Part shown: positions 25,598-38,419 of the stretch, piece after piece
Layout: each line of letters begins with the position of its first letter
Numbering within the stretch: position 1 is the first letter of the stretch
NCBI RefSeq assembly: GCF_002019795.1
Contig: NZ_KV917381.1
Coordinates: forward strand, 3,938,068 to 4,002,067
Source: Bacillus alkalicellulosilyticus
Lineage (GTDB): Bacteria; Bacillota; Bacilli; Bacillales; Bacillaceae_F
DNA length: 64,000 bases
Direction of reading: 5' to 3'
Translations under genes and position numbers: made by a program
Notes under the pieces: generated by a model
Database searches by the model: none
What the model was told of the DNA's origin: nothing
Seen by the model: the letters and a program-made list of their open reading frames with translations, nothing else

Positions 25598-26986
25598 CTA
25601 TTCTTGAGCGAGTTTCCAAGTTATAAGGTCCCTCAATAACTCGGGCATAAAATAAGTCACCTGTTTGGCCTTTGTGATCGACGGATAAAGTCTTCCAAAC
25701 GTGAACATGTCTAAAGTAGCAATTTTGTAGATTTGGTTCTTTTGTATAGGCTCACCTAAAATCGTAATTGCTTCAATCTGTTTTTCTCCAATTGGGCTTG
25801 GGTTGATTTTCACTTCTATCCCTGAATACACCATTTTCCCAATCACTTTTCCACGGAACCCTAACCCTTTTAGGTGTAGTTGTTCAATTTCAGTCGTACT
25901 TGCTTTTTCAATCGCTTCTTGTAAAAATCGACCTTCAATCTCAACAGTACACGGGTTAATCGGATGTGGACAAAGACTATGAATCATTTTTCTTGTGACT
26001 TCCCCTTCAGGCACATCCCCTAACAATACTCCTGCATTAACCATACTAATATCCGTTTTACACCACTCCTTAAGCAATTCTGCAAGAAAAAGCGGTCCAG
26101 CAGATTCTTCGTACCACTTTGTCGTTAACGATGTATGTAACGTGGCTATAGGAGTTTCAAGCCACTTTTTAGTTTCTCGTTCAAGAGTGGCTAATAATTG
26201 TTCTGTATCCTCAGAACGGTCATGATTGCGAATGTCTACTACGCTGGCCTCTATTCCTTTGATCTTCTTATTTTCTTCGTCGATGGTAAGAGCAACCTTT
26301 CCGACATGATGACAGAGCTTACCCGCTTGGCAAATTAACGTATTTTTCACTTTCATCCCGGTAGGCAAAAGGTTATGTGTATGAGCACCTAAGATCAAAT
26401 CAATGCCATCTATCTTCTCTACTAACTCTTGGTCCTTATCTAGTCCAAGATGAGATAGAAGAACAACAACATCGGCTTCCTGCTTTACGTCTTTCAATAT
26501 CGAAGGTAGCAATTCAAAAGGGTCTTCAATTTTCCAGTCTAGCGTTTCATAAAGTGGATAGTATGGAATGGTAACTCCGATAAATGCTACTTTTACACCA
26601 GCCATTTCATCGATTCGATAAGACTTTACCCACTCGGGTCTTTCTCCGTTCATTGTTTTTAAATTCGCTAATAACACATCGAACTGCCGGTCTTCATAAA
26701 GACAGTCAAGCTGCTCTCTTGAGAATGTAATTCCTTCATTATTTCCTATTGTTACAGCATCTACTTTACTTTGATTAAGAAGTCGAACATTCGCTTTTCC
26801 TTCTGTCGCTTCAGTAATCGGGTGACAACGGTCCGAATGGTCGCCTATATCAAAGTATAGATAATCTTCGTTATCCAACTGATGTTTTTCTCGTTGCTTT
26901 TCAATATACGCAGTGACATTAGGCCAGTACGTAAATTCACTATGTAGGTCATTCGTGTGGTAAATGTAACTTTTTTTATAGGACAT
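25598..26986 (-). CDS. yunD: Metallophosphatase/5'-nucleotidase family protein YunD
   Basis: This 462-residue protein has the two-domain 5'-nucleotidase layout. Residues 1-270 are the calcineurin-like metallophosphatase with IYHTNDLHS, DIGDHSD, GNNEG and LGAHTH metal motifs. Residues 290-460 are the substrate-binding domain. No signal peptide is visible, so it is likely cytosolic, unlike most secreted 5'-nucleotidases. The ATG at 26986 gives the family start MSYKKSYIYHTND, with GGAG upstream overlapping the end of yunE. It is co-transcribed with yunF and yunE. Confidence 0.9.
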   Translation of the reverse strand: MSYKKSYIYHTNDLHSEFTYWPNVTAYIEKQREKHQLDNEDYLYFDIGDHSDRCHPITEATEGKANVRLLNQSKVDAVTIGNNEGITFSREQLDCLYEDRQFDVLLANLKTMNGERPEWVKSYRIDEMAGVKVAFIGVTIPYYPLYETLDWKIEDPFELLPSILKDVKQEADVVVLLSHLGLDKDQELVEKIDGIDLILGAHTHNLLPTGMKVKNTLICQAGKLCHHVGKVALTIDEENKKIKGIEASVVDIRNHDRSEDTEQLLATLERETKKWLETPIATLHTSLTTKWYEESAGPLFLAELLKEWCKTDISMVNAGVLLGDVPEGEVTRKMIHSLCPHPINPCTVEIEGRFLQEAIEKASTTEIEQLHLKGLGFRGKVIGKMVYSGIEVKINPSPIGEKQIEAITILGEPIQKNQIYKIATLDMFTFGRLYPSITKAKQVTYFMPELLRDLITWKLAQE

Positions 26987-27001
26987 GTTCTCGCTCTCCA
27001 T

Positions 27002-27763
27002 CTATATGATTAAACGCAAACCAATTACACACAAAAAAATACGTAGCATGATGACAAGCGTTTTATTCTTTAATTTTTTATTAATGAAAGCCCCTAGTTT
27101 CCCCCCAGCCCATGCTCCTGGAATGAGAACACACGCATACAGCCAATGAACATTTCCTAGCATCAAGTGAGAGATTGAACCAACTAATGATGTAAAAATA
27201 ATCATAAACATCGAGGTAGCCACAGCTGCATGGGGTGAAAAGTGAAACAATAATATCATGGCCGGCACCATTATCGTTCCTCCACCAATTCCAAATAACC
27301 CCGAAAATGTTCCAACAACAAAAGAAATCAATACAGCCACTATCCAGTTGACACGGGGCGCGCTCGTTTGTGCATTCTCACTATTTTTCCTAGGTAGTAA
27401 AAAGAGAAACGAAATTCCAATGATAAATAAACCAAAATAGGTTAAAAAGGAATCAACATCTATCGTTTTGTTTAACGTAACACCATACAAGACCCCGGGT
27501 ATCATTCCGCATAAAAAGAATACACTGTTTTTAAAATCAACTTGCTTTTGCTTAATATATGAGATAGTTGCCGATAACCCTGTAAAAATCATAATGAACA
27601 ATGATGTTCCGACAGCAATCTGAGGGGTGATCCCAGATAAAATGAGAAGTTTACTTTGAAGAAGTAGTAGTGCTGGGACAACAATAATTCCCCCACCAAG
27701 ACCCATGATACTTCCTATTGTTCCTGCCAGTAAGCCAACGAGTAATAATAGAATCCATTCCAT
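27002..27763 (-). CDS. yunE: TSUP (TauE/SafE) family membrane transporter YunE
   Basis: This 253-residue integral membrane protein is of the TSUP family, which moves sulfite, sulfonates or related anions. It has about eight hydrophobic segments and the two internal family repeats, each beginning with a glycine-rich GIMGLGGGIIVVPALL or GLFGIGGGTIMVPAMI motif. No good ribosome site precedes the ATG; translation is probably coupled to yunF, which ends four bases upstream. Confidence 0.9.
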   Translation of the reverse strand: MEWILLLLVGLLAGTIGSIMGLGGGIIVVPALLLLQSKLLILSGITPQIAVGTSLFIMIFTGLSATISYIKQKQVDFKNSVFFLCGMIPGVLYGVTLNKTIDVDSFLTYFGLFIIGISFLFLLPRKNSENAQTSAPRVNWIVAVLISFVVGTFSGLFGIGGGTIMVPAMILLFHFSPHAAVATSMFMIIFTSLVGSISHLMLGNVHWLYACVLIPGAWAGGKLGAFINKKLKNKTLVIMLRIFLCVIGLRLII

Positions 27764-27767
27764 AGCG

Positions 27768-28625
27768 TTAGTTCAAATCATCAAACAAAGAGATTTGACG
27801 TGGTGCTAATGGAAGTGGTTCGTGACCTAATAAACGCTCCAACTCTTTTGCATTCTGAGCGGCATCTCCACCTGAGTTATTGTTAAACAACACGTAAATC
27901 TCCTTCGTCTTTTCGTTTAGTTTTTCTAAGTGACTAACCCATTCGCTCAATTCGTCTTTTGAGTAGCGATACAAATAGCGGACATCTCTCCAGCTCCCAT
28001 CACCAGGGGCAACCCATCCTTTATCATTTCTACCATGAAACCGAATTAAGGTTTTGTCGGAATCAGTGGGTTCCAAAACAGTTGGTACGGATCCAAGTCC
28101 TGCTTGCGGTTCGTCACATATACTATGGATCCATTGCTCCTCTTTCATAAAATCCAAGGTTTGTTCTTTAAACGAAGGAGTAAACCATGACTGATGACGA
28201 AACTCGAGGGCGACTGGCAACCCTTCTAGCCTAGTTTTACAGTCACGAAGCTTTGCGACATTTTCTTTTTTACAATCAAACCATGGTGGAAACTGACATA
28301 ACACCATCGCTAATCTTCCTGCCTCTACTAACGGATGTATCGACTCTTTAAATGCCGAAAACATCTCTCTTTGGTCAATAAAAGGAGACTTTCCTCTTAA
28401 ATGACCTGTCATTCCTTGATAAGCTTTCACAATAAATTGAAAGGACTCGGGAGTATCCCGAATCCACTTTTGATAATTTCGAGTCGGTTGTACAGCATAA
28501 AAGGAAGAATCAACTTCAACGATAGAAAAGTGCTTACTGTATTCGTTCAATTTATCTGAAGCTGCTAACCCATGCGGGTATAAATCATCATGGTCGCCCC
28601 AGCCTGTTAAGCCTATCCTTATCAT
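27768..28625 (-). CDS. yunF: DUF72 family protein YunF
   Basis: This 285-residue protein belongs to DUF72 (YunF/YecE), a TIM-barrel family of unknown activity that structurally resembles endonuclease IV-type enzymes. Recognisable segments are IRIGLTGWGDHDDLYP at the start, FSIVEVDSSFYAVQP and VALEFRHQSWF. AAAGGAG lies eight bases before the ATG. It is the first gene of yunF-yunE-yunD. Confidence 0.9.
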   Translation of the reverse strand: MIRIGLTGWGDHDDLYPHGLAASDKLNEYSKHFSIVEVDSSFYAVQPTRNYQKWIRDTPESFQFIVKAYQGMTGHLRGKSPFIDQREMFSAFKESIHPLVEAGRLAMVLCQFPPWFDCKKENVAKLRDCKTRLEGLPVALEFRHQSWFTPSFKEQTLDFMKEEQWIHSICDEPQAGLGSVPTVLEPTDSDKTLIRFHGRNDKGWVAPGDGSWRDVRYLYRYSKDELSEWVSHLEKLNEKTKEIYVLFNNNSGGDAAQNAKELERLLGHEPLPLAPRQISLFDDLN

Positions 28626-28681
28626 TTGAATTCTCCTTTACCATTTGTTAGCTATATTATATCAGCACAACCAGTCTACGT

Positions 28682-29032
28682 TCAATTTGTAACTTTTATT
28701 TTTAGCGCAGTCACTTGTGGAGGATAGCTTTCCATCACCGGCGCCTCTTTCTCAACCCATACTAGCACCTTTTGACCTTTGCTTAAATCCACGATCGAAA
28801 AAGTATCATTGGTCTCGTTTGTAATTGCTGTATTGTCATCTGTATGAAAAACAAACTCTGGGGAGTCATATACTTCCGATTTTCCTTCAACATGAATAGA
28901 ACTCCCTGATACAATCGTAATTTCTCCTGTATAAAATGGACTTGCCTCATCCACTTCAGCACCTTGCGTGTTACAACCTATGAGAGTCAATAAAAGCAGT
29001 GATAAGATTACACCATGTATACTTTTTTTCAT
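28682..29032 (-). CDS. Small lipoprotein, DUF3221-like
   Basis: This 116-residue lipoprotein has a signal peptide ending at LIGC (lipidated Cys20) and a short beta-rich domain (GEITIVSGSSIHVEG ... KGQKVLVWVE ... YPPQVTALKIKV). The pattern resembles the DUF3221 OB-like domain of Bacillus lipoproteins. AAAGGAGG precedes the ATG. Function is unknown. Confidence 0.7.
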   Translation of the reverse strand: MKKSIHGVILSLLLLTLIGCNTQGAEVDEASPFYTGEITIVSGSSIHVEGKSEVYDSPEFVFHTDDNTAITNETNDTFSIVDLSKGQKVLVWVEKEAPVMESYPPQVTALKIKVTN

Positions 29033-29191
29033 ATGTCATTACCTCCTTTATCATATGAGACGTCTCCTACTTGCAAAAAGATTCAAGTAGCCTCTGTACT
29101 ATTTCAACAAAAATCAAAAGGAAAAAGAAGGAAAATAAGATAGTTGAAAGAATTATAACTTAAATACATTTAGCTTGGAGTGATAACACGG

Positions 29192-29590
29192 ATGAAACTA
29201 ACAATTATCAATAGCGTGCGCACAAATAATTTTAACGATAATCTAGTGATGCAAAAAATTACTGGATTATGGGAGGATGCTTATAAGCGAATAACTACTC
29301 CTGATTCAATTATTTATGGAGTCTATCATAATTATGAGAGCAATTATCAAGGTGATTACACGTTAAGTATAGCGATAGAAGATAGCAAGGACGAACCTTC
29401 AATAGAAATTCCGGACTCCGCAAAATATAAAATATTTAACGTGGACACAAAAGATGAACAGGGGATTATAAACACATGGAAAGAAATATGGAACCTTGAA
29501 CAATCGGGTACATTGAAAAGAGCTTACTCTTTTGATTTTGAGAAGTATTATCCCACTGGAAAAATTGAGATTTACATAGCTATTTCTTGA
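29192..29590 (+). CDS. GyrI-like/effector-binding domain protein
   Basis: This 132-residue protein looks like a free-standing GyrI-like (AraC-effector-binding) domain. The segment IIYGVYHNYESNYQGDYTL is typical, as is the final Asp-Tyr/Glu-Ile strand that lines the small-molecule pocket. Such domains bind cationic drugs or are hydrolases; no DNA-binding part is present. The start is uncertain between GTG 29180 and ATG 29192. It overlaps the upstream leader of the next gene by a few bases and is probably co-transcribed with it. Confidence 0.7.
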   Translation: MKLTIINSVRTNNFNDNLVMQKITGLWEDAYKRITTPDSIIYGVYHNYESNYQGDYTLSIAIEDSKDEPSIEIPDSAKYKIFNVDTKDEQGIINTWKEIWNLEQSGTLKRAYSFDFEKYYPTGKIEIYIAIS

Positions 29591-29604
29591 CGAGGAGATA
29601 CCCT

Positions 29605-30177
29605 ATGAAAAAAGACCACTGCATTGTCATTGGAATTTCAGGTGGTTCTGGAAGTGGGAAAACCACTTTTTCAAATCATTTAGCAAAAAGTCTACATTCA
29701 TTTAACGTTAAAACTCTATCCTCGGACGATTACTTTAAAGAAGTAAAGCCGATAGTAACGGCCCCATATAACGGAAGGCAATACGCTGATTATGACCATC
29801 CAACTTCCATTGATATTGAAATATTACACCGAGATATCACTCAGGTAGTTTTATCTAAGCTGTTTGATGTCGTGATTATTGAAGGGTTAATGGTTTTGTA
29901 TTTTAAGGAAGTCAGAGAGAAACTTGATTTGAAGATATTTGTGGATTGCCCATCAGATGAGAGATTAGTGAGGAGAGTAAAAAGAGATATACACGAGGAA
30001 ACCTTTGAAGAAATATCCTCAGAATACCTTGATCTTGTAAGGCATCGTCATAACGAGTTTGTAGAGCCTTTAAAATGGTATGCCGATGTTATCATCAATG
30101 GCTCAAACACCTCACATAATTCAATAGATGTAGTTCGTGAATGGGTACTATCGTCCTTTAATAAAAAGAAGTTATAG
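29605..30177 (+). CDS. Uridine kinase-like P-loop kinase
   Basis: This 190-residue protein belongs to the uridine kinase/phosphoribulokinase group. The Walker A loop is GGSGSGKTT near residue 14. The nucleoside-binding Asp is in LSSDDYFK, and IIEGLMVLY is the family strand after Walker B. RRVKRDIHEE resembles the lid. The substrate is uncertain; it is shorter than Udk and may be a salvage or metabolite kinase. GAGGAG lies seven bases before the ATG, and it directly follows the GyrI-like gene. Confidence 0.8.
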   Translation: MKKDHCIVIGISGGSGSGKTTFSNHLAKSLHSFNVKTLSSDDYFKEVKPIVTAPYNGRQYADYDHPTSIDIEILHRDITQVVLSKLFDVVIIEGLMVLYFKEVREKLDLKIFVDCPSDERLVRRVKRDIHEETFEEISSEYLDLVRHRHNEFVEPLKWYADVIINGSNTSHNSIDVVREWVLSSFNKKKL

Positions 30178-30227
30178 TGAGGATATCAAGAATTCAATTA
30201 TGTTAATGGAGAAAAGGGGCTACTCAT

Positions 30228-30362
30228 TTGGAATTTGTCGTAGTAATCGGAGTTGTTGTAATAGCCATTACTTGTCTTTCTATTGATGGAAATCTAAGAA
30301 AAAACAACCAACAAAACAAAGAAATCATTGCGTTATTAAAATCAAAAATTGAAAACCATTAA
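30228..30362 (+). CDS. Small single-pass membrane protein
   Basis: This 44-residue frame starts at TTG, eight bases after AAAAGGGG. It encodes one transmembrane helix (EFVVVIGVVVIAITCLSI) and a basic/polar tail ending KSKIENH. Codon use looks natural and a terminator begins at the stop codon. The function is unknown. It may be the last gene of the 29.2-30.4 kb plus-strand group. Confidence 0.6.
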   Translation: MEFVVVIGVVVIAITCLSIDGNLRKNNQQNKEIIALLKSKIENH

Positions 30363-30406
30363 GAGGATGGGGAAAAAGGTTCAGTATAACCTTTTGTCCC
30401 ACCCTC
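30363..30406. terminator. Bidirectional terminator
   Basis: GAGGATGGG with AAAAGGTT pairs with AACCTTTT and CCCACCCTC. It separates the plus-strand group from the convergent cupin gene. Confidence 0.85.
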
Positions 30407-30417
30407 TTTCACATTTT

Positions 30418-30963
30418 TTAGTAGTTCCTTTCTTCCGCGGCCATAGCGATCTGTTTTGTTTGATGAACAGTGCCATACGGATGTTCAGGTGGCGCGTAGA
30501 TAGAGTAGAGCTTTAATGGTATATTCCCCGTATTCGTTAAGTTATGCCACTTTCCAGCAGGCACAAAAATAGCCGTATTTTCAAAGGCGTTCTGCTGAAA
30601 ATCTAACCTCTCTTTACTGTCCCCCATCTGAACTAATCCTTGCCCTTCTTCTATACGAAGAAATTGGTCAAGGTGCGGATGTACTTCTAACCCAATATCC
30701 TCCCCAACACCAATACTCATTAAAGTCAGTTGTAAATGAGTTCCTGTCCATAGCGCCGTCCGGAACGTATTATTTGCCTTTGTTACCTTCTTCATATCAA
30801 TAACAAATGGCCGTGAGCCATAATCGCTCGACTGACTGTTTCGATAATAATAGGGATTCTGATTATTCCAGTTGTTATAAGATGCCTGCTGGTTAGTCCA
30901 GTTTGCGCTTTGAGCATTCAAAGGTTGATACCCCTGATACTGGTAGCCCTGTTGATGGTACAT
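30418..30963 (-). CDS. Cupin-domain protein with Tyr/Asn/Gln-rich N-terminus
   Basis: This 181-residue protein has a cupin domain (about 55-165). The metal ligands lie in EVHPHLDQFLRIEEG and the second motif in PAGKWHNLTNTG, so it likely binds a metal and a small ligand. Residues 1-50 are almost only Tyr, Gln, Asn, Ser and Gly, as in spore coat and GerQ-like proteins, which suggests a coat or spore-surface location. GGAGGAG precedes the ATG. Confidence 0.78.
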   Translation of the reverse strand: MYHQQGYQYQGYQPLNAQSANWTNQQASYNNWNNQNPYYYRNSQSSDYGSRPFVIDMKKVTKANNTFRTALWTGTHLQLTLMSIGVGEDIGLEVHPHLDQFLRIEEGQGLVQMGDSKERLDFQQNAFENTAIFVPAGKWHNLTNTGNIPLKLYSIYAPPEHPYGTVHQTKQIAMAAEERNY

Positions 30964-31239
30964 TTCTTTTCTCCTCCAAAGTCTATTTATGTTCCTATAT
31001 ATCCTATGCAGATGACTATGTTTAGGAAAATAAATTTAGTAAATATGGGCATATTTATTACACCATCATAAACAATAACTCGTTGGAAGCTATCATCATT
31101 CTTGATATTTTTATATACATTCTTTTAAAGTATAATTCTAAGAAATGTATTAGGATTCACCCCTTCAAACTTCTCTCTATTCATAAGTTCCAAATTTGTT
31201 ACCTTTCCTTATATTAACTACAAACTTGCAAAATAGAAG

Positions 31240-32511
31240 TTAACGTACACTAGGAAATTTAATTTCAAATTTGGTTCCTTCGTCTATCTTACTAGTAACC
31301 TTCAGTTTACCGTTCATAATGTCAATAATTTTTATTACTGCCATCATTCCAAGACCTGTCCCTTCTCTACCTTTAGTAGTATAAAAAGGTTCTCCAATTC
31401 TCTGAAGTTGTTCATCCGTCATTCCTTTGCCATTATCAGCAATTTCAATAACAGTATCACCATTAATTTTTCCAACTCGTATATCAAGCTCCCCACCGTT
31501 AGGCATTGCCTCAATGCAATTCTTTGTAATATTTAATAAGCATTGTTGTAAAAGCAGCAAGTCTCCTTTTATGTAACATAAATCGACTTTAGATTGTAAA
31601 TTCACACAATTCATATTTGCAAGAGGAGTTATAACATTTAGAGAATGCTCTACTACCTCCTTTATGTTTATATTTTGATGTTCTTGATGTGCTGGCTTTG
31701 CAAAAGTTAAATAATTTTCTATGATATCATTTGCCCTATCTATCTCTTGCAGAGATAAATCAATATAAAACCTTGTTTTATCTTCTTTCAAACCATTTTG
31801 ATTTATCATTTGCAGAAAACCTTTCACAACAGTTAGAGGATTTCGTACTTCGTGAGATATACTTGAAGCCAGATGACTGACAATCTCTAACTTTTCAGCA
31901 TTAATTATACGATTATTAACATATGCTGTTTCTCTTATCATTTCATAAAAATAAAAAATAAAAAAAGTACTGATAAAATGAATGGAATAAAAAGTAAGTA
32001 CTAGTTTAAAATCATCAGTAATGATTAAATGATTGAATAGCAAACCTCTTATCAATAAGACTGATGTACTAATACACAAAGAAATACTACAGGCAATTAC
32101 TATTCTTTTTTCTTTTGAAGCCTTTTCGAATGAATTTGAAATAAGTAATAACAAAAATAATATTCCTAGAATTGCAATTACTGATGCATAAAATCCACTT
32201 CCTAATCCGCTACTTAAATAGAATCGAAGGAATATAAAAATAGAAACTAGTAAAACACTTGCCATTTTACCTAGATATAATCCACCAAATACTATTGCAA
32301 CAGTTCGTAAATCCATTAATATTTCATCTCGTATTGTAAATGGGAATAACATACAACTTATTACTGCTATTAGGACAGAAATAAATTTGATACCCTTTTT
32401 TTGACTAGTAGATAAATTATTAAAATTAGTTTCTATTAAGTGAGGAATAAATAGTAAAAAAACAACTAAAAAAAGCATGTTTAACAATAAAGCTTCTAAG
32501 TAATTTTCCAC
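31240..32511 (-). CDS. Sensor histidine kinase with 5TMR-LYT type membrane domain (KinB-like)
   Basis: This 423-residue kinase has six or so membrane segments in residues 1-200, including the 5TMR-LYT signature DLRTVAIVFGGLYLG. The HisKA domain carries the phospho-accepting His in SSISHEVRNPLTVVKGF, and the ATPase domain has the N box NCIEAMPNGG, G1 ADNGKGM and G2 GTGLGM. No response regulator is adjacent. Orphan kinases of this layout (KinB) feed the Spo0F-Spo0A phosphorelay in Bacillus, so a sporulation role is plausible but unproven. It starts at GTG six bases after AGGAGG. Confidence 0.85.
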   Translation of the reverse strand: MENYLEALLLNMLFLVVFLLFIPHLIETNFNNLSTSQKKGIKFISVLIAVISCMLFPFTIRDEILMDLRTVAIVFGGLYLGKMASVLLVSIFIFLRFYLSSGLGSGFYASVIAILGILFLLLLISNSFEKASKEKRIVIACSISLCISTSVLLIRGLLFNHLIITDDFKLVLTFYSIHFISTFFIFYFYEMIRETAYVNNRIINAEKLEIVSHLASSISHEVRNPLTVVKGFLQMINQNGLKEDKTRFYIDLSLQEIDRANDIIENYLTFAKPAHQEHQNINIKEVVEHSLNVITPLANMNCVNLQSKVDLCYIKGDLLLLQQCLLNITKNCIEAMPNGGELDIRVGKINGDTVIEIADNGKGMTDEQLQRIGEPFYTTKGREGTGLGMMAVIKIIDIMNGKLKVTSKIDEGTKFEIKFPSVR

Positions 32512-32769
32512 ACTTAACCTCCTAGGTAATATATATTTACTTTATAATATTAACTGTTACTATACTCGATTAAAATAAAAATTACGACAAAAAACTCAAT
32601 AAATATAGTAAATATTATTATTGAGAAGACCACCTTGCTTATTGAGATACAGTACTACTTTTAGTACATGACCTGTGATGCTTCACATTAGTAAACTCTG
32701 TTAGATAAATCTTTAACCATCAAATAAGGTATTTGCTTTTTGAAGATCTTTTTTTGCGTTTGGTGGATC
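32512..32769. other. Gene-free AT-rich gap between sufB and the sensor kinase
   Basis: Apart from the suf terminator at its left end, 32512-32905 holds no open frame with a ribosome site and no repeat of the families seen elsewhere. A short palindrome TACTTTTAGTA lies near 32650. The promoter of the kinase gene must lie here but no strong boxes are seen. Confidence 0.5.
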
Positions 32770-32799
32770 AAAAAAGAAGACGAACTGCAATAGTTCGCC
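32770..32799 (-). terminator. Terminator of the suf operon
   Basis: On the minus strand GGCGAACT pairs with AGTTCGTC and runs into CTTCTTTTTT. It lies about 105 bases past the sufB stop. Confidence 0.75.
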
Positions 32800-32905
32800 T
32801 CCTACTCTTAAAGATAAAAATAAATGTGGCACGATATCCGCATGCCTTATATTTTTTCACTTTTTATAAATTGTCAAACTCATAGTATTTAAAGGGTTTT
32901 TCTTA

Positions 32906-34303
32906 TTAACCGATAGAACCTTCCATCTCGAACTTGATTAAACGGTTCATCTCAACCGCATATTCCATTGGAAGTTCTTTTGTAAATGGCTCAATGAATC
33001 CCATTACGATCATTTCAGTTGCTTCTTCTTCTGAAAGTCCACGGCTCATAAGATAGAACAATTGGTCTTCAGAAACTTTAGAAACTGTCGCTTCATGCTC
33101 AAGCGTGATGTTGTTATTTAAAATTTCATTGTATGGAATTGTATCAGACGTCGATTCATTATCCATAATTAACGTATCACACTCAATTTTAGCTTTTGAT
33201 CCTTGTGATTTACGGCCAAAGTGAGAAATACCACGGTATGTTACTTTACCGCCTTGCTTTGAAATTGACTTCGAGATGATAGTGGAAGAACAGTTTGGTG
33301 CAAGGTGATGAATTTTCGCACCTGCATCTTGATGTTGGCCTTTACCAGCAATCGCAATCGAAAGAACCGTTCCTTTTGCGCCTTCACCTTTCAAGATAAC
33401 AGCAGGGTATTTCATCGTAAGCTTCGAACCGATGTTACCATCAACCCATTCCATTGTCCCATGGTCGTACGCAACCGCACGTTTTGTTACAAGGTTAAAG
33501 ATGTTTGGTGCCCAGTTTTGAATTGTTGTATAACGGCAATACGCGTTTTTCTTAACAACGATTTCAACAACTGCACTATGAAGTGAGTTTGTTGAATAAA
33601 CTGGAGCCGTACAACCTTCTACATAGTGTACATGGCTATCGTCATCAGCAATAATTAGCGTACGCTCGAATTGACCCATGTTTTCAGAGTTAATACGGAA
33701 ATAAGCTTGTAAAGGAGTTTCAGATTTAACGCCTTTTGGTACGTAAATAAATGAACCACCAGACCATACTGCTGAGTTTAATGCTGCAAACTTGTTATCA
33801 GATGGAGGAATTACTGTACCGAAGTACTCTTTAAAGATTTCCTCATGATCACGGAGAGCCGTGTCTGTATCTTCAAAAATAATCCCTAAATCTTTAAGGT
33901 CATCACGCATGTTGTGATAGACAACTTCAGACTCATATTGCGCAGATACCCCAGCAAGATACTTTTGTTCTGCTTCTGGAATTCCAAGCTTATCAAACGT
34001 ATTTTTAATTTCCTCAGGAACTTCATCCCAAGATTTCTCTGATCTCTCTGATGGCTTTACATAATACGTAATGTCATCAAAGTTTAAATCTGCTAAGTTA
34101 CCGCCCCATTGAGGCATTGGCATTTTATAAAATTGTTCAAGAGATTTCAAACGAAAATCAAGCATCCACTCAGGTTCACTTTTCATTTTTGAAATTTCTT
34201 CTACGATCTCTTTCGTTAACCCTTTTTTCGAACGGAAAATCGAAACGTCTTTGTCTTTAAATCCGTATTTATATTCCCCGATATCAGGCATTTTCTTTGC
34301 CAT
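32906..34303 (-). CDS. sufB: Fe-S cluster assembly protein SufB
   Basis: SufB is the scaffold subunit of the SufBCD complex on which Fe-S clusters are built with sulfur from SufS-SufU. The 465-residue length is standard. Landmarks are [21 protein letters not shown], the beta-helix core ([20 protein letters not shown]) and the end [20 protein letters not shown] shared with SufD. GGAGGG is seven bases before the ATG. It is the last gene of sufCDSUB. Confidence 0.97.
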   Translation of the reverse strand: MAKKMPDIGEYKYGFKDKDVSIFRSKKGLTKEIVEEISKMKSEPEWMLDFRLKSLEQFYKMPMPQWGGNLADLNFDDITYYVKPSERSEKSWDEVPEEIKNTFDKLGIPEAEQKYLAGVSAQYESEVVYHNMRDDLKDLGIIFEDTDTALRDHEEIFKEYFGTVIPPSDNKFAALNSAVWSGGSFIYVPKGVKSETPLQAYFRINSENMGQFERTLIIADDDSHVHYVEGCTAPVYSTNSLHSAVVEIVVKKNAYCRYTTIQNWAPNIFNLVTKRAVAYDHGTMEWVDGNIGSKLTMKYPAVILKGEGAKGTVLSIAIAGKGQHQDAGAKIHHLAPNCSSTIISKSISKQGGKVTYRGISHFGRKSQGSKAKIECDTLIMDNESTSDTIPYNEILNNNITLEHEATVSKVSEDQLFYLMSRGLSEEEATEMIVMGFIEPFTKELPMEYAVEMNRLIKFEMEGSIG

Positions 34304-34327
34304 GTTGAAACCCTCCTTTAAATTGTA

Positions 34328-37291
<2,964 letters not shown>

Positions 37292-37311
37292 TCATACCCC
37301 TCCTTGCCGCG

Positions 37312-38091
37312 TTATGCTTGAACTTTTTCGTCTTCGATTCCTAGCTCTTCTTTAATCCAGTCATACCCTTGAGCTTCTAGTTTCTCTGCTAGTTCTGCTC
37401 CACCTGATTTTACGATACGTCCTTGCATCATTACATGAACTTTATCAGGAGTAATGTAATCTAGTAAACGCTGATAGTGAGTAATGATTAAACAGCCGAA
37501 CTCTTCTCCGCGCATTGCATTTACACCTTTTGAAACGACTTTAAGAGCATCAATATCTAAACCTGAATCAATTTCATCAAGGATTGCAATTTTTGGCTCA
37601 AGCATCATTAGCTGAAGAATTTCGTTACGCTTTTTCTCTCCACCAGAGAAGCCTTCGTTTAAATAACGTTGTGCGAACTCTTGGTTCATTTCAAGCGTAT
37701 CCATCTTTTTATCTAGCTCACGAATGAATTTCATTAACGAGATTTCATCGCCTTCTTCTTTTTTTGCATTAATCGCTGAACGTAGGAAATCTGCGTTTGT
37801 AATTCCACTAATTTCACTTGGATATTGCATAGCAAGGAATAAACCTGCTTGTGCACGCTCGTCTACTTCCATTTCAAGTAAATTTTCACCGTTGAATTCA
37901 ACAGTTCCAGCTGTTACTTCATATTTTGGATGACCCATTAACGCAGAAGCTAACGTTGATTTACCTGTTCCGTTTGGCCCCATGATTGCGTGAATTTCTC
38001 CACCTTTTACTTCAAGGCTAAAATCTTTTAGAATTTCTTTCCCCTCAATTGCTACACTAAGGTTTTCAATCTTTAAATATGGTACTGACAT
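37312..38091 (-). CDS. sufC: SufC ATPase
   Basis: SufC is the ABC-type ATPase that drives the SufBCD scaffold; it is cytosolic, not a transporter. The 259-residue protein has Walker [10 protein letters not shown], the signature [10 protein letters not shown] and Walker [13 protein letters not shown]. The ATG at 38091, seven bases after GGAGGG, is used rather than the upstream ATG at 38106. It is the first gene of the operon. Confidence 0.97.
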   Translation of the reverse strand: MSVPYLKIENLSVAIEGKEILKDFSLEVKGGEIHAIMGPNGTGKSTLASALMGHPKYEVTAGTVEFNGENLLEMEVDERAQAGLFLAMQYPSEISGITNADFLRSAINAKKEEGDEISLMKFIRELDKKMDTLEMNQEFAQRYLNEGFSGGEKKRNEILQLMMLEPKIAILDEIDSGLDIDALKVVSKGVNAMRGEEFGCLIITHYQRLLDYITPDKVHVMMQGRIVKSGGAELAEKLEAQGYDWIKEELGIEDEKVQA

Positions 38092-38180
38092 TGTGACACC
38101 CTCCATTTTTTTATCAAATTCGTGCAGTATCTATTTCGCACTTTACATATTTTAGTTATTCTCAATCTATTCTCATTACA

Positions 38181-38209
38181 ATCTTAAACTATTTCCAATC
38201 TTAGTTCAA
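38181..38209 (-). promoter_or_regulatory. Sigma-A promoter of the suf operon
   Basis: On the minus strand TTGAAC and TAAGAT are separated by 17 bases, about 90 bases before sufC. Just downstream ATGAGAATAGATTGAGAAT contains two GAGAAT half-repeats, which could be part of a regulator site (Fur-like or other), though this is weak. Confidence 0.6.
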
Positions 38210-38419
38210 GGTTTGTGACTCGATTAACACACTTACGAAAGGAATATGTATAAAAAGTCACTATTTATAAACGAGTTGACGCATAACATATGTAGTTTCT
38301 TCTATCTTTACTAGCCTTATGCAATGGATGATTTTGCTTCTTATAAAACTAACTTTCGTACTCTTTTGCATATACCATTTTTGATTTTCTTTCGCTTTCG
38401 TCAGCTTATGAATGACTAC

